A DNA stretch of 64,000 bases from Saprospiraceae bacterium (lineage in GTDB: Bacteria; Bacteroidota; Bacteroidia; Chitinophagales; Saprospiraceae), in contig JADKCC010000060.1 in assembly GCA_016714785.1 (NCBI GenBank), forward strand, positions 1 to 64,000, in the 5' to 3' direction. Numbering within the stretch: the first letter of the stretch is position 1; every line of letters begins with the position of its first letter. Positions 31,967 through 40,996 of the stretch are shown here, piece by piece. The position numbers and the translations under genes were made by a program. Under the pieces are notes generated by a model. The model was not told where the DNA came from. It made no database searches and saw nothing but the letters and a program-made list of their open reading frames with translations.

Positions 31967-33241
31967 TTATGTCTTACGTTTTTTCTTTTGCGCTGCTGGA
32001 AATAGGATGTTATTGAGTATCAACCTGTATCCCGCACTATTGGGATGGAGATTTAAATCAGTCTCAGGATCACCAACATAATGTCTATAATCTTCGGGAT
32101 CATGACCACCATAAAATGTCCAAGTACCAAAACCATGACTTCCATGCAAATACCGCACTTCATTTGCCGCTTTGGTTTCGCCCAATATAAGTACATCTGA
32201 TTTTACCAACGATTTTTTGTAAGCAGTAGCCTGGCCCATAAAACCCTTAAGTGTCCTAGTGTGATTTTGGCAAAGCATAGTAGGTATAGGATCCCATTTG
32301 GCCGAAAATTCAAACAAAGTAAAGTAATCTACTTCTGGTGTAATCGTCCTATTTTTATTATCAATATCAGAATGTTCATATAACAAGGGATTGAGTACTA
32401 ACTCGAAATCTTTGAATGCAAATGTTTTACTGTAGTCCAATTTGCTCTGGGCTGCATTATCATATCCATCACCATCATACATCTCCCCACAAATATCTAA
32501 ACCTTCGGCGGCCAAAGCAATATCATAAGTATCTGTAGCAGAGCACATAGCAAACATAAATCCACCACCTTCCACATATTCCTTTATTTTTTTTGCTACA
32601 GCGAGTTTCAAGTTTGATACTTTTTTAAATCCAAGACTGACAGACAATTCTTCTGTTTTTTGTTGATTCAATTTGTACCATGGTGTACCACCTTGACTTG
32701 CATAAAACTTGCCGTATTGCCCTGTAAAGTCTTCGTGATGCAAGTGTAACCAGTCATATTGTGCCAATTTACCTTCTAAAACCTCACGGTCATAAACTTT
32801 TTCAAATGGAATCTCTGCATAAGTCAATACCAAGGTTACTGCATCATCCCAAGGCTGAATGCGATTACCACGTGGATTAAAGTCAGGAGTATAAACTGCT
32901 ATTTTGGGAGCTTTTTCTAGTTTTACTGCTTCTTGATTGAGCTCAGGGTCGCTGATATCTGTCCGTAAGGAAATCCATTGCGCATCTGAAATTATTTGAT
33001 AAGATACGCCTCGTACTTTAAGCTCGGCTTCGAGTCCTCTTGTATGTGGAAACGCAAAACTTCCACCACGATAATTCAAAAGCCAATAAGCTTCAATGCC
33101 TTGATTTATCACCCAATAAGTGACACCATAAGCTTTCAAGTGATTGGTCTGCTTATCGTGTTCCATAGGCACCAAAATATATGTCGCTTTGGCTGATATC
33201 GAAAATAAAATAACGATAAGAAATACGAAAATTCTTTGCAT
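31967..33241 (-). CDS. Secreted conserved Bacteroidota protein (often mislabelled asparagine synthetase B)
   Basis: This 424-residue protein starts at ATG 33241, not the TTG three bases earlier. It has a signal peptide (FVFLIVILFSISAKA), then TYILVPMEHDKQTNHLKAYG and a body with GGFMFAMCSATDTYD, WLHLHHEDFTGQ and GSHGFGTWTFYGGHDPED. Databases commonly label relatives as asparagine synthetase B. The signal peptide and the lack of an ATP-pyrophosphatase loop (SGGxDS) speak against that activity. A glutamine amidotransferase-like fold (DUF4159-like) seems more likely. The function is unknown. Confidence 0.75.
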   Translation of the reverse strand: MQRIFVFLIVILFSISAKATYILVPMEHDKQTNHLKAYGVTYWVINQGIEAYWLLNYRGGSFAFPHTRGLEAELKVRGVSYQIISDAQWISLRTDISDPELNQEAVKLEKAPKIAVYTPDFNPRGNRIQPWDDAVTLVLTYAEIPFEKVYDREVLEGKLAQYDWLHLHHEDFTGQYGKFYASQGGTPWYKLNQQKTEELSVSLGFKKVSNLKLAVAKKIKEYVEGGGFMFAMCSATDTYDIALAAEGLDICGEMYDGDGYDNAAQSKLDYSKTFAFKDFELVLNPLLYEHSDIDNKNRTITPEVDYFTLFEFSAKWDPIPTMLCQNHTRTLKGFMGQATAYKKSLVKSDVLILGETKAANEVRYLHGSHGFGTWTFYGGHDPEDYRHYVGDPETDLNLHPNSAGYRLILNNILFPAAQKKKRKT

Positions 33242-33285
33242 CAAATCTTTTTGTGATTATAAACGTTTTAAAACCTGTAACATTG

Positions 33286-33293
33286 CAAAATTA
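33286..33293 (-). promoter_or_regulatory. Bacteroidota -7 element, minus strand (TAATTTTG)
   Basis: CAAAATTA on the plus strand reads TAATTTTG on the minus strand, 44 bases before ATG 33241. Confidence 0.45.
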
Positions 33294-33374
33294 ATTAAAA
33301 ATAACTTAATCTGTATTCAAAACATGGATGAATGAGCGATTTTTTTAATATTTGCACCTTAATTAGATAAACAC

Positions 33375-35477
33375 GTGATTAATACAATTAGTTTCTCATA
33401 TCCTTGGTGGTATCTTATTTTTTGTTTGGTTTTAGGTATTGGATATGCTTATCTGATGTATTTCAGAGATAAAAGATTTGCGGAGTATAGCCCTTGGTTT
33501 ACCAAAGGATTAGGTGTTTTAAGGGCATTGAGTGTATTTTTAATTTCATTGCTTTTATTATCTCCTTTTGTGAAAACGATCAAAGAAGATGTCAAAACAC
33601 CCTTAATAATTATTGCATCAGACAAATCTGAATCAATTGGAGAAGGAGAAACTGCTGAAAATTTGGCATTATATAATCAGTTGACCACGCAATTAGCTGA
33701 AGATCTCACTGGCAAATACGAAGTAAAACAACTCACTTTTGGCAGTAGTGTTCACGACTTAAAACAGGATAGTTTAAAGGATAAAAGTACCAACATTACC
33801 AATCTGATGAAGCATATTAGCGATAATTATGCAGACCAAAACTTAGGTGCAGTCATTTTGGGTAGCGATGGTATATATAATGAAGGTAGCAATCCATTGT
33901 ACAGTAATTACATGGTCAATGCACCACTTTACACCATAGCGCTAGGTGACACCACACAAAAAAAGGACTTGTATTTCCAAAATATTTTGCACAATAAAAT
34001 TGCCTATTTAGGGGATAAATTTCCAGTACAAGCAGATATCTCAGCTTACAATTGTGAAGGAAGTACGACTAAAGTTGTTTTAGAAATGATTTCGGGCGGA
34101 ATCACAAAAAAAATAGCTGAAGAAAATGTAAATATTAACAGCAAGTCATTTTTTACTTCCAAAAATTTCATTCTTGACGCCATTCAAAGTGGTGTAATCA
34201 GATATAGATTAAGATTATCAACTATAAATGGTGAATATAACGTTAATAATAATGTTAAGGAATTTTTTGTAGAAGTATTGGACGCAAGACAAAAGATATT
34301 GTTGCTAGGGAATGCGCCACATCCAGATCTCGCAGCGTTCAAAAACATTGTAACAGAAAATAAAAATTACGAAGCTGAAATAAAATATGTTAAAGATTTT
34401 GATGGAAACATAGCTAAGTATAATCTAGTAATATTGCACAATCTACCATCAGAAACAGCTGATATTAGTGGCATTATTAGCCAATTAGACAAAAATAATA
34501 TTCCTAGGATTTTTGTTGTAGGTATGCAAACTTCTTTGCCAAAATTCAATACAGCGCAAGATGTTATACGCATTAATGGAAATAGCAAAAATAACGAAGA
34601 TATCCAAGCTGAGTTTAATGCTGGTTTTACATTATTTACCACATCTGACGCGCTTAAAAATCAACTAAAAACATTCCCTCCACTTCAAGCACCGTTCGGA
34701 GAATATAAGTTGGCGGGAACTGGAAATGTTTATCTATACCAAAATATAAAAAAGATTAAAACCAACTATCCATTCATTGCTTTTGATGAAAAAAATGGTG
34801 TCAAAACCAGTGTCATTTGTGGAGAAGGTATTTGGAAATGGCGATTGTTTGACCATTTACAGCATAAGAACTATGATATGGTCAATGAATTAATCGGTAA
34901 AACTTTATTGTTGACTTCAGTAAAAACAGATAAGAGGAAATTCAGAGCTAATACTTCAAAAAATTTGTATAAAGATAACGAGCAGGTACTATTTGATGCG
35001 CAATTATACAACGATAGTTATGAAATGATCAATGAACCTGATGTAAAACTCGTCATAAAAGATGAAAATGGGAAGGAATATAATTATACATTCAGTAAAA
35101 CACAAAATTATTATTCACTCAATGCTGATTTGTTTGCCCAAGGAGCTTATAGTTATACAGCGAGTACTACATACAGTGGCAAAGCGCAGTCTGTAAGTGG
35201 AAGGTTTAATGTGGAAGCTATCCAATTAGAACAATTTGATCTTACAGCTAGACATGGGCTTCTGAAGGGTTTGAGTGAGAAATTTGGCGGACAAATGGTT
35301 TATCCTTCAGGCATTGCGTCTTTAAAAGACCTTTTGTTAAAGAATGAAAATATAAAACCGGTCATGTATCAAACCAATTCTACTAAAGCTATTATTCATC
35401 TAAAATGGTTGTTTTTCTTGATTTTGGGTTTACTGAGTATTGAATGGTTTTTAAGGAGGTATTTTGGTAATTATTAG
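33375..35477 (+). CDS. VWA-domain membrane protein
   Basis: This 700-residue protein starts at GTG 33375, since no in-frame ATG precedes the first helix. Two N-terminal membrane helices (WWYLIFCLVLGIGYAYLMYF and ALSVFLISLLLLSPFV) precede a von Willebrand A-like domain with a DxSxS MIDAS (SDKSES), LGSDGIYNEGSNP and a C-terminal membrane helix (WLFFLILGLLSIEWFLR). A Rossmann-like glutaminase-type segment (LLLGNAPHPDLAAF) sits in the middle. BatA/BatB-like or gliding-related proteins have this build. The function is not known. Confidence 0.75.
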   Translation: MINTISFSYPWWYLIFCLVLGIGYAYLMYFRDKRFAEYSPWFTKGLGVLRALSVFLISLLLLSPFVKTIKEDVKTPLIIIASDKSESIGEGETAENLALYNQLTTQLAEDLTGKYEVKQLTFGSSVHDLKQDSLKDKSTNITNLMKHISDNYADQNLGAVILGSDGIYNEGSNPLYSNYMVNAPLYTIALGDTTQKKDLYFQNILHNKIAYLGDKFPVQADISAYNCEGSTTKVVLEMISGGITKKIAEENVNINSKSFFTSKNFILDAIQSGVIRYRLRLSTINGEYNVNNNVKEFFVEVLDARQKILLLGNAPHPDLAAFKNIVTENKNYEAEIKYVKDFDGNIAKYNLVILHNLPSETADISGIISQLDKNNIPRIFVVGMQTSLPKFNTAQDVIRINGNSKNNEDIQAEFNAGFTLFTTSDALKNQLKTFPPLQAPFGEYKLAGTGNVYLYQNIKKIKTNYPFIAFDEKNGVKTSVICGEGIWKWRLFDHLQHKNYDMVNELIGKTLLLTSVKTDKRKFRANTSKNLYKDNEQVLFDAQLYNDSYEMINEPDVKLVIKDENGKEYNYTFSKTQNYYSLNADLFAQGAYSYTASTTYSGKAQSVSGRFNVEAIQLEQFDLTARHGLLKGLSEKFGGQMVYPSGIASLKDLLLKNENIKPVMYQTNSTKAIIHLKWLFFLILGLLSIEWFLRRYFGNY

Positions 35478-35494
35478 ATTTACAAGCAAAATAC

Positions 35495-35755
35495 TTGAGT
35501 AAAAAGAATAAAATATTATTTAAAATTCTGAACGGTCTTTCTGACAAGGACATTAATTTTTCTGAAATCATTAATTTGTTACAAAGCTTAGGCTTTATTT
35601 TAAGAGTCAAAGGAAGTCACCATATCTTTTATAAAATTGGTATTGAAGAAATTATTAATTTGCAGCCTCAAATGGGCAAAGTAAAACCTTACCAAGTAAA
35701 ACAAGTAAGAGAATTAATCTTTAAGTATAAATTAAATGTAAGCTTAGATGAATGA
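35495..35755 (+). CDS. hicA: HicA-family mRNA interferase toxin
   Basis: This 86-residue protein matches HicA, a double-stranded-RNA-binding-like ribonuclease toxin. It has LLQSLGFILRVKGSHHIFYK with the catalytic His in GSHHIF, and a typical C-terminal Lys-rich helix. The start is TTG 35495 (no ATG fits). It overlaps hicB by 8 bases, in the usual toxin-first order. Confidence 0.85.
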   Translation: MSKKNKILFKILNGLSDKDINFSEIINLLQSLGFILRVKGSHHIFYKIGIEEIINLQPQMGKVKPYQVKQVRELIFKYKLNVSLDE

Positions 35756-35963
35756 TATTAAATACGAAATTATTATTTACTGGAGTGAAACTGATGAAGC
35801 ATTTATTGTGGAAGTGCCAGAACTAGCTGGGTGCACATCCGATGGTTCAACCTATGAAGAAGCTATTGCTAATGTCAAGTTAGTCATAAACGAATGGATA
35901 GAAACTGCAAAAGCAATAGGACGAGAAATACCTAAACCTAAAGGTAAATTGATGTATGTGTAA
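35748..35963 (+). CDS. hicB: HicB-family antitoxin (short form)
   Basis: This 71-residue protein has the HicB partial-RNase-H fold: IYWSETDEAFIVEVPELAGC, GSTYEEAIANVKLVINEWIE. It lacks the C-terminal DNA-binding domain of longer HicB proteins, so autoregulation would need another factor. It follows and overlaps hicA, and neutralises it. Confidence 0.85.
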   Translation: MNDIKYEIIIYWSETDEAFIVEVPELAGCTSDGSTYEEAIANVKLVINEWIETAKAIGREIPKPKGKLMYV

Positions 35964-36014
35964 ATCTATCAACTTTGTTCTTAGGCTTAATTATGTTTTA
36001 TTATCTAAAGAACA

Positions 36015-37139
36015 ATGAGAATTTATCTAGATAATGCTTCCACCACACCTGTGCATCCGGAGGTCTTGGATGTCATGCTACAAGTGTTAAAAGATGATTT
36101 CGGCAATCCTTCTTCTATCCATCAACATGGTAGGAAATCCAGATCAATCATAGAACAAGCCAGAAAAATTGTTGCAAAAACGATTAATGCATCTATTGGT
36201 GAAGTTTTTTTTACATCAAGCGCTACGGAAGCCAACAATATGGTATTGAAAAATGCCATCAAAGATTTAGGTATCCAAAGAATTATTAGTTCTCCAACGG
36301 AGCATCATTGTGTATTGCATAGCTTGGACAGTATCTCATCAGAAGGAAAATGCGAGGTAGTAATACTGAAAGTGGATCAATATGGACACATAGATTATGA
36401 TCAACTAAATGTTTTGCTTTCGGACAAGAAATTAAAAACATTAGTGTCCATCATGCATGGAAATAATGAAATAGGGACAATGGCAGATATTTCGCGCATA
36501 GGAAACTTATGTAAAGAAAATGGGACATTGTTTCATTGTGATACGGTACAAACCATGGGCAAATATCCAATAGATGTACAAGCTGCTCATATACATTTCT
36601 TATCTGGATCAGCACACAAATTTCATGGCCCAAAAGGCGTTGGATTTGTGTTTATTAATAACGATAATATGCTTACTCCTTACATACATGGTGGCGCGCA
36701 GGAGCGCAATATGCGAGCAGGTACAGAAAACGTAGCAGGAATATCTGGGCTAGCAAAAGCACTAGAAATAGCTGTGAGCAATATGTTAATTAACCATCAA
36801 AAAATCAATGAATTGCGTACACTGTTCAAAACATTGTTAGCAGACCAAATCAATGGTGTTTACTACAATGGTGACCAAGATGAGCGCTTTATGTCGCATG
36901 TACTCAGTGTTTCATTTCCACCTGGACCCAAGGCAGATATGTTGGTGATGAACTTGGATATTGCAGGTATTTCGGCATCTTCTGGCAGTGCATGTAGTGC
37001 AGGGATAGAAGAAGATTCACACGTGATGGTAGCGATCGGACATCCATCAGATAGAAAGACGATACGGTTTTCTTTTTCACCATTGAATACAGAAGAAGAA
37101 ATTAGATATACAGTGGAAAAATTGAAGGAAATGTTGTAG
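36015..37139 (+). CDS. Cysteine desulfurase (IscS/NifS family)
   Basis: This 374-residue PLP enzyme releases sulfur from cysteine for iron-sulfur clusters and thiolated tRNA. Visible are LDNASTTPVHPEVL, SATEANN, SPTEHHCVLHSL, MHGNNEIGTM, the PLP lysine in SGSAHKFHGPKG, and the active-site Cys loop SSGSACSAG. The length is typical of the group. It sits alone, 51 bases after hicB. Confidence 0.92.
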   Translation: MRIYLDNASTTPVHPEVLDVMLQVLKDDFGNPSSIHQHGRKSRSIIEQARKIVAKTINASIGEVFFTSSATEANNMVLKNAIKDLGIQRIISSPTEHHCVLHSLDSISSEGKCEVVILKVDQYGHIDYDQLNVLLSDKKLKTLVSIMHGNNEIGTMADISRIGNLCKENGTLFHCDTVQTMGKYPIDVQAAHIHFLSGSAHKFHGPKGVGFVFINNDNMLTPYIHGGAQERNMRAGTENVAGISGLAKALEIAVSNMLINHQKINELRTLFKTLLADQINGVYYNGDQDERFMSHVLSVSFPPGPKADMLVMNLDIAGISASSGSACSAGIEEDSHVMVAIGHPSDRKTIRFSFSPLNTEEEIRYTVEKLKEML

Positions 37140-37196
37140 GAATCTTGGATTTCGGATAAAGTGTTATCTTAGAACAAGTTATTAATGACAAGGTAC

Positions 37197-37769
37197 TCAT
37201 CCATACACACCTTCATAAATATCACTTAACTGTAAGGCGACATCAATGCTAGGAATAGAAAATTGCTTTGATATATTATCATACTCTCTCAACTCCCAAA
37301 TCTCGTTATCATTTTTGCTAAAATGTTCTACCATTACATTGCCGATAGCATCAATCAATATATAATCTTTAAGCTGTGGTATGTCTCTGTACAGTTTAAA
37401 TTTAGATCCACGATCATAATCTTTGGTACTTTCTGATAGCACTTCTATGATGACAGTAGGATTGGTGGCTGTGTCAAATTTGTCGTCTGTTTTTTCTATT
37501 TCACCACAAATAACGCTGATATCAGGATAAGTGTACAATGAATTGGCTTTAACAGCAATTCTGAGATCACCGATGTATGGCCTACATTTTTTACCTTTTA
37601 GTTGATTGCCCAAATTAAGTAAAATATTAACTACTACCGTATTATGCTCCACAGAGGCACCAGCCATAGCAAAAATCTCTCCTTGATAATACTCATGTTT
37701 TGTGTCAGATGCATCTTCCCATTCGAGATACTCTTCAATGGTTACATTCTTTTTAGCAGGAATACCCAT
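37197..37769 (-). CDS. Uma2-family (DUF820) putative restriction-like nuclease
   Basis: The protein is about 190 residues, starting at ATG 37769 (an upstream in-frame Met at 37802 reads into AT-rich sequence). Motifs are TIEEYLEWED, HEYYQGEIFAM, YPDISVICGE, VIIEVLSEST and LKDYILID, typical of the PD-(D/E)XK-like Uma2 family common in cyanobacteria and Bacteroidota. The biological role is not established. Confidence 0.85.
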   Translation of the reverse strand: MGIPAKKNVTIEEYLEWEDASDTKHEYYQGEIFAMAGASVEHNTVVVNILLNLGNQLKGKKCRPYIGDLRIAVKANSLYTYPDISVICGEIEKTDDKFDTATNPTVIIEVLSESTKDYDRGSKFKLYRDIPQLKDYILIDAIGNVMVEHFSKNDNEIWELREYDNISKQFSIPSIDVALQLSDIYEGVYG

Positions 37770-37930
37770 AGAATTTATAAATTGATTACAAAGATAAAGC
37801 ATTTTTTATTAACAAAAATTATTTTAATGCTTTGTTTATTTAATTAGAAACAAGAAATTGCTTATTTCTCAAACAAATTTAAACTTATATTACTATTATT
37901 TGGTTATATATTAATAATAATAAATATATT

Positions 37931-38263
37931 ATGGAACTCTCACCACTTACTAAACTTTACTACGCCATAGGGGAAGTTGCTGATATGTTTCATTTAGCAC
38001 CATCAGTAATTAGATATTGGGAAGCAGAATTTCCACAGCTTCATCCTGCAAAAAACAATAAAGGTGAACGAAAATACACAACTAAAGATATCGAGATGAT
38101 CCAACAAATATTTCATCTAGTAAAGGAGAAAGGATTTACTATTGACGGTGCAAAAAAAGAAATTGAACAACAAAAACAAGATAAAAAAGATAAAAACCTA
38201 CTGCTACAACATCTAAAGGATCTCAGAAAAAAAATTGAAATTTTCAAGGAAAGTTTGGGCTAA
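37931..38263 (+). CDS. MerR-family transcriptional regulator
   Basis: This 110-residue protein has a MerR winged helix (YYAIGEVADMFHLAPSVIRYWEAEFPQL, RKYTTKDIEMIQQIF) and a short coiled-coil tail (KKEIEQQKQDKKDKNLLLQ). No metal- or effector-binding Cys is present, and the effector is unknown. It is convergent with the pseudouridine synthase-like gene. Confidence 0.85.
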   Translation: MELSPLTKLYYAIGEVADMFHLAPSVIRYWEAEFPQLHPAKNNKGERKYTTKDIEMIQQIFHLVKEKGFTIDGAKKEIEQQKQDKKDKNLLLQHLKDLRKKIEIFKESLG

Positions 38264-38269
38264 ACCTGC

Positions 38270-38998
38270 TCAACTAAAGTGTTTTAAGAAGATAATTTCT
38301 TTTTCCAATAAAATCCTTGACCAACCGCGTTTTAAATCTTTTTTTGTCAATCCACCATAAAAAGTGCAATCTATTTTGGTTAAACTATACCCTTTTTGAG
38401 CAAAAATATTGGTAATATCATCTATCGTGCCACCTAACATTTCCAAGCCCACTTTCTTCTTATTTTCCACTTCGGGCAAATCAAGGCCTAAAATTCTGGG
38501 TACATTTGTTTTTTGGGTAACTAATTGACCAAAATAAACTAAATCATCTTCCGATAAATCTTTTTCTGTTTCCAATTCAAACACTGCTTTAACTTTATGG
38601 TGTGGAAGCGACAACTTCGTTATAAGTTCTTCATCATTGGTCATCAACATCAATCCACTACTATCATCACGAAAGTGACCTGCTGGAGAAAGTTTCGTAT
38701 CTGTATTTTTTTTGATTAAATCTTCTACCGATGGTTTAGTATTTGCTTCAGAGCTTGCTATCGGGCTATTTTTTGCTTTATTGACCAATAAATAGGTCAA
38801 CTTAACGGTTTTTTTAAGTATTTTGCTTTTATATGTAATGATGTCTTGTTCTTTGACTTCATAAAATGGCTCAGTAATCACATTCCCATTTACTTTTATC
38901 TCTCCTTTTTTAATCAATGCTACTGCTTCTTTTCTATTGCAGACTCCTGAATGCGATATAAATTTATTGAGTCGCAGGATCGTATCTTCTGGTTCCAT
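38270..38998 (-). CDS. S4-domain pseudouridine synthase homologue, catalytic motifs degenerate
   Basis: This 242-residue protein has an N-terminal S4 RNA-binding domain (LRLNKFISHSGVCNRKEA, GEIKVNGNVI) and a RsuA/RluB-like domain. The conserved GRLD-R-DTTG region is replaced by AGHFRDDSSGL, so the catalytic Asp position carries Arg. The EGRNRQVRRMF signature reads GGTIDDITNIF, while the downstream GGLTKKDLKRG loop is kept. It probably binds rRNA but does not make pseudouridine. It lies just downstream of dnaB on the same strand, and the two may share a transcript. Confidence 0.8.
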   Translation of the reverse strand: MEPEDTILRLNKFISHSGVCNRKEAVALIKKGEIKVNGNVITEPFYEVKEQDIITYKSKILKKTVKLTYLLVNKAKNSPIASSEANTKPSVEDLIKKNTDTKLSPAGHFRDDSSGLMLMTNDEELITKLSLPHHKVKAVFELETEKDLSEDDLVYFGQLVTQKTNVPRILGLDLPEVENKKKVGLEMLGGTIDDITNIFAQKGYSLTKIDCTFYGGLTKKDLKRGWSRILLEKEIIFLKHFS

Positions 38999-39014
38999 AA
39001 TATTGTTTACTTAA

Positions 39015-40566
39015 TTAAAATGGTATAAGATCTTCACCTGTATCCAAGCCTGCAGGAGTTGCCGCTTCATCACTATTCATCTTAGAAGGCCTAGTGATGA
39101 TGCCACCACTTCCGAAAGGATTGACATTAAAAACATCATTTAAGTCATTGTTAAATCCACCTTCTCCTGGATCTTCAAATTTGACAAAGTGAGGTACAAA
39201 TCGTAGGTTGACTGTACCAAGACCACCGTTACGATGTTTGGCCAAGATGATTTCTGTCAAGTCATTAGGTACATCTGATTCGCCCTCTCCTACTCCATAG
39301 TATCCTGGACGATAGATAAATGTGACAATATCTGCGTCTTGCTCTATAGCTCCTGATTCCCTAAGGTCGGACAACTGTGGACGTTTTTCACCGCCACGAC
39401 TCTCTACAGCCCTAGACAACTGGGACAAGGCAATCACGGGTACGTGCAATTCCTTTGCTAAGCCTTTTAGCGCACGTGAGATCGCCGATATTTCTTGCTC
39501 TCTATTGCCATTTTTACCATTTGGTGGTCCAGCCATCAACTGCAAATAGTCAATGACAATCATACTAATATTGTGATTTTGTTTTAACCTACGGCATTTT
39601 GCTCTTAATTCAAAAATATTTATGCCCGGAGTATCATCTATATAAATAGGAACTTGTGAAAGTTTATCAACAGCGGCATGCAGTTTGCGCCATTCATACT
39701 CTTCCATTTGACCATTTCCTTAACTTGCTTGAGTTGATTTCGGCTTCCATAGATATCAACCTTTGCACCAACTGAACACTCGCCATCTCCAAAGAGAAAA
39801 AAGCAATGCCTTTGCCAGCTTCAGCAGCATTTTTGGCCAAGGACAAAGTAAAAGCAGTTTTACCCATACCTGGACGAGCCGCCATAATGATCAAATCAGA
39901 AGGTTGCCATCCGTTGGTCATTTTGTCTAACTCTACAAACCCTGTGGTCACACCTGTCATATCTGAGCCTTTCTGACTGACTGCCTCAATTTCTTTTTGA
40001 GCTTTTACAGCTAACGAAGCAAGAGATTCGTATCCAGTATTTAGATTGTTGTCTGTGATATCATACAATCCACGTTCGGCTTCGTCCAATAATTCTAATA
40101 CATCTTTTGTGTCTTCAAATGAATCATGAATAATCTGTGTGCTCACACGTATTAATTCCCTTTGTATAAACTTTTGAGCAATGATACGCGCGTGAAATTC
40201 AATATTGGCTGCCGAACCCACTTTATTGGTTAAGTCCATCAAGTAACTTATACCACCTATAGTATCTAATTCTCCTGATTTTTTTAATGATTCATGTACC
40301 GTTAGTAAATCAATAGGCTGCGATTTACCAAATAAATCGGACATTACTTGGAATATGGTCTGATTTTTATCCAAATAAAAGCTTTCTTTTCTTAGTATCT
40401 CAATGATGGAAGGAAAACCATCCTTGTCTATCATGATGGCACCTAATACAGCTTCTTCCAATGGAATGGCTTGTGGCTGTACACGGCCATAAATCAACTC
40501 AGAATCACCTCTTGTTGCGGTAAGTTTATTGCTTATTGCTTTGAGCGTATTTGGAAAGTCTGCCAT
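39015..40566 (-). CDS. dnaB: Replicative DNA helicase, frameshifted
   Basis: This protein of about 516 residues is broken at about 39708, where one surplus A in an A-run joins KLR to the wrong frame. Restoring it gives KLRNGQMEEYEW. Visible are the N-terminal helical domain (ALEEAVLGAIMID-like PLEEAVLGAIMID), Walker A ARPGMGKTAF, MIVIDYLQLM, the H4 ALSQLSRAVESRGGEKRPQLSDLRESGAIEQ region and the C-terminal GGIITRPSKM. It unwinds DNA at replication forks and is essential. Its being split therefore points to a consensus error. The DnaA-box cluster lies just upstream. Confidence 0.92.
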
Positions 40567-40607
40567 TCAGATGAGATAAATAAACATATAGTAAAAAAAT
40601 ATAATGA

Positions 40608-40615
40608 CAAAGGTA
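40608..40615 (-). promoter_or_regulatory. dnaB -7 promoter element (TACCTTTG on minus)
   Basis: CAAAGGTA on the plus strand reads TACCTTTG on the minus strand, 41 bases before the dnaB ATG at 40566. The DnaA boxes lie further upstream. Confidence 0.5.
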
Positions 40616-40657
40616 AGCTTTGTTTTCAACAAAAAGAAAATTAGGCACAAATTGCAA

Positions 40658-40698
40658 TGTGGATAATATGTGGATAAACTATTAAGCACTGTGGATAA
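40658..40698. promoter_or_regulatory. Three perfect DnaA boxes beside AT-rich DNA (possible oriC)
   Basis: TGTGGATAA (reverse complement TTATCCACA, the consensus DnaA box) occurs exactly at 40658-40666, 40669-40677 and 40690-40698, all in the same orientation. Next to it is a very AT-rich stretch (40735-40918) that would melt easily. It lies between divergent dnaB and uvrC. It could be part of a replication origin, or a DnaA-regulated promoter for dnaB. Skew and dnaA location were not available. Confidence 0.55.
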
Positions 40699-40996
40699 CT
40701 CAACAGACTAAGCAACACTTAAACTTCAAAGATATTCATTTTTTTTTAAATATATTCAATTAAATTAAAAGGAAATCATTAATAATTAGTGTAATATATT
40801 GAAAACTCGAGAAATGTAAAAAAATGCATCTTTATATTAAAATATTTAATAATGTATATGATCATATTTGGAATAAAATATTCAAGCTCGAGATTCGAAA
40901 CAAAAATATTTTTATTATGTGGAAATATATTTTTTACTGCAAACTTTGATAATCAAAATTTGTTATACATCAGGTTTATCCAAAACAATATTCCCA

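Noticed and set aside
31967..33241. Asparagine synthetase B annotation
   Set aside because: The protein has a signal peptide and no SGGxDS ATP-pyrophosphatase loop, so the name, though common in databases, is not supported.
39694..39720. Programmed frameshift in dnaB
   Set aside because: The site (AGGAAATGG) is not a recognised slippery sequence; a consensus error is simpler.
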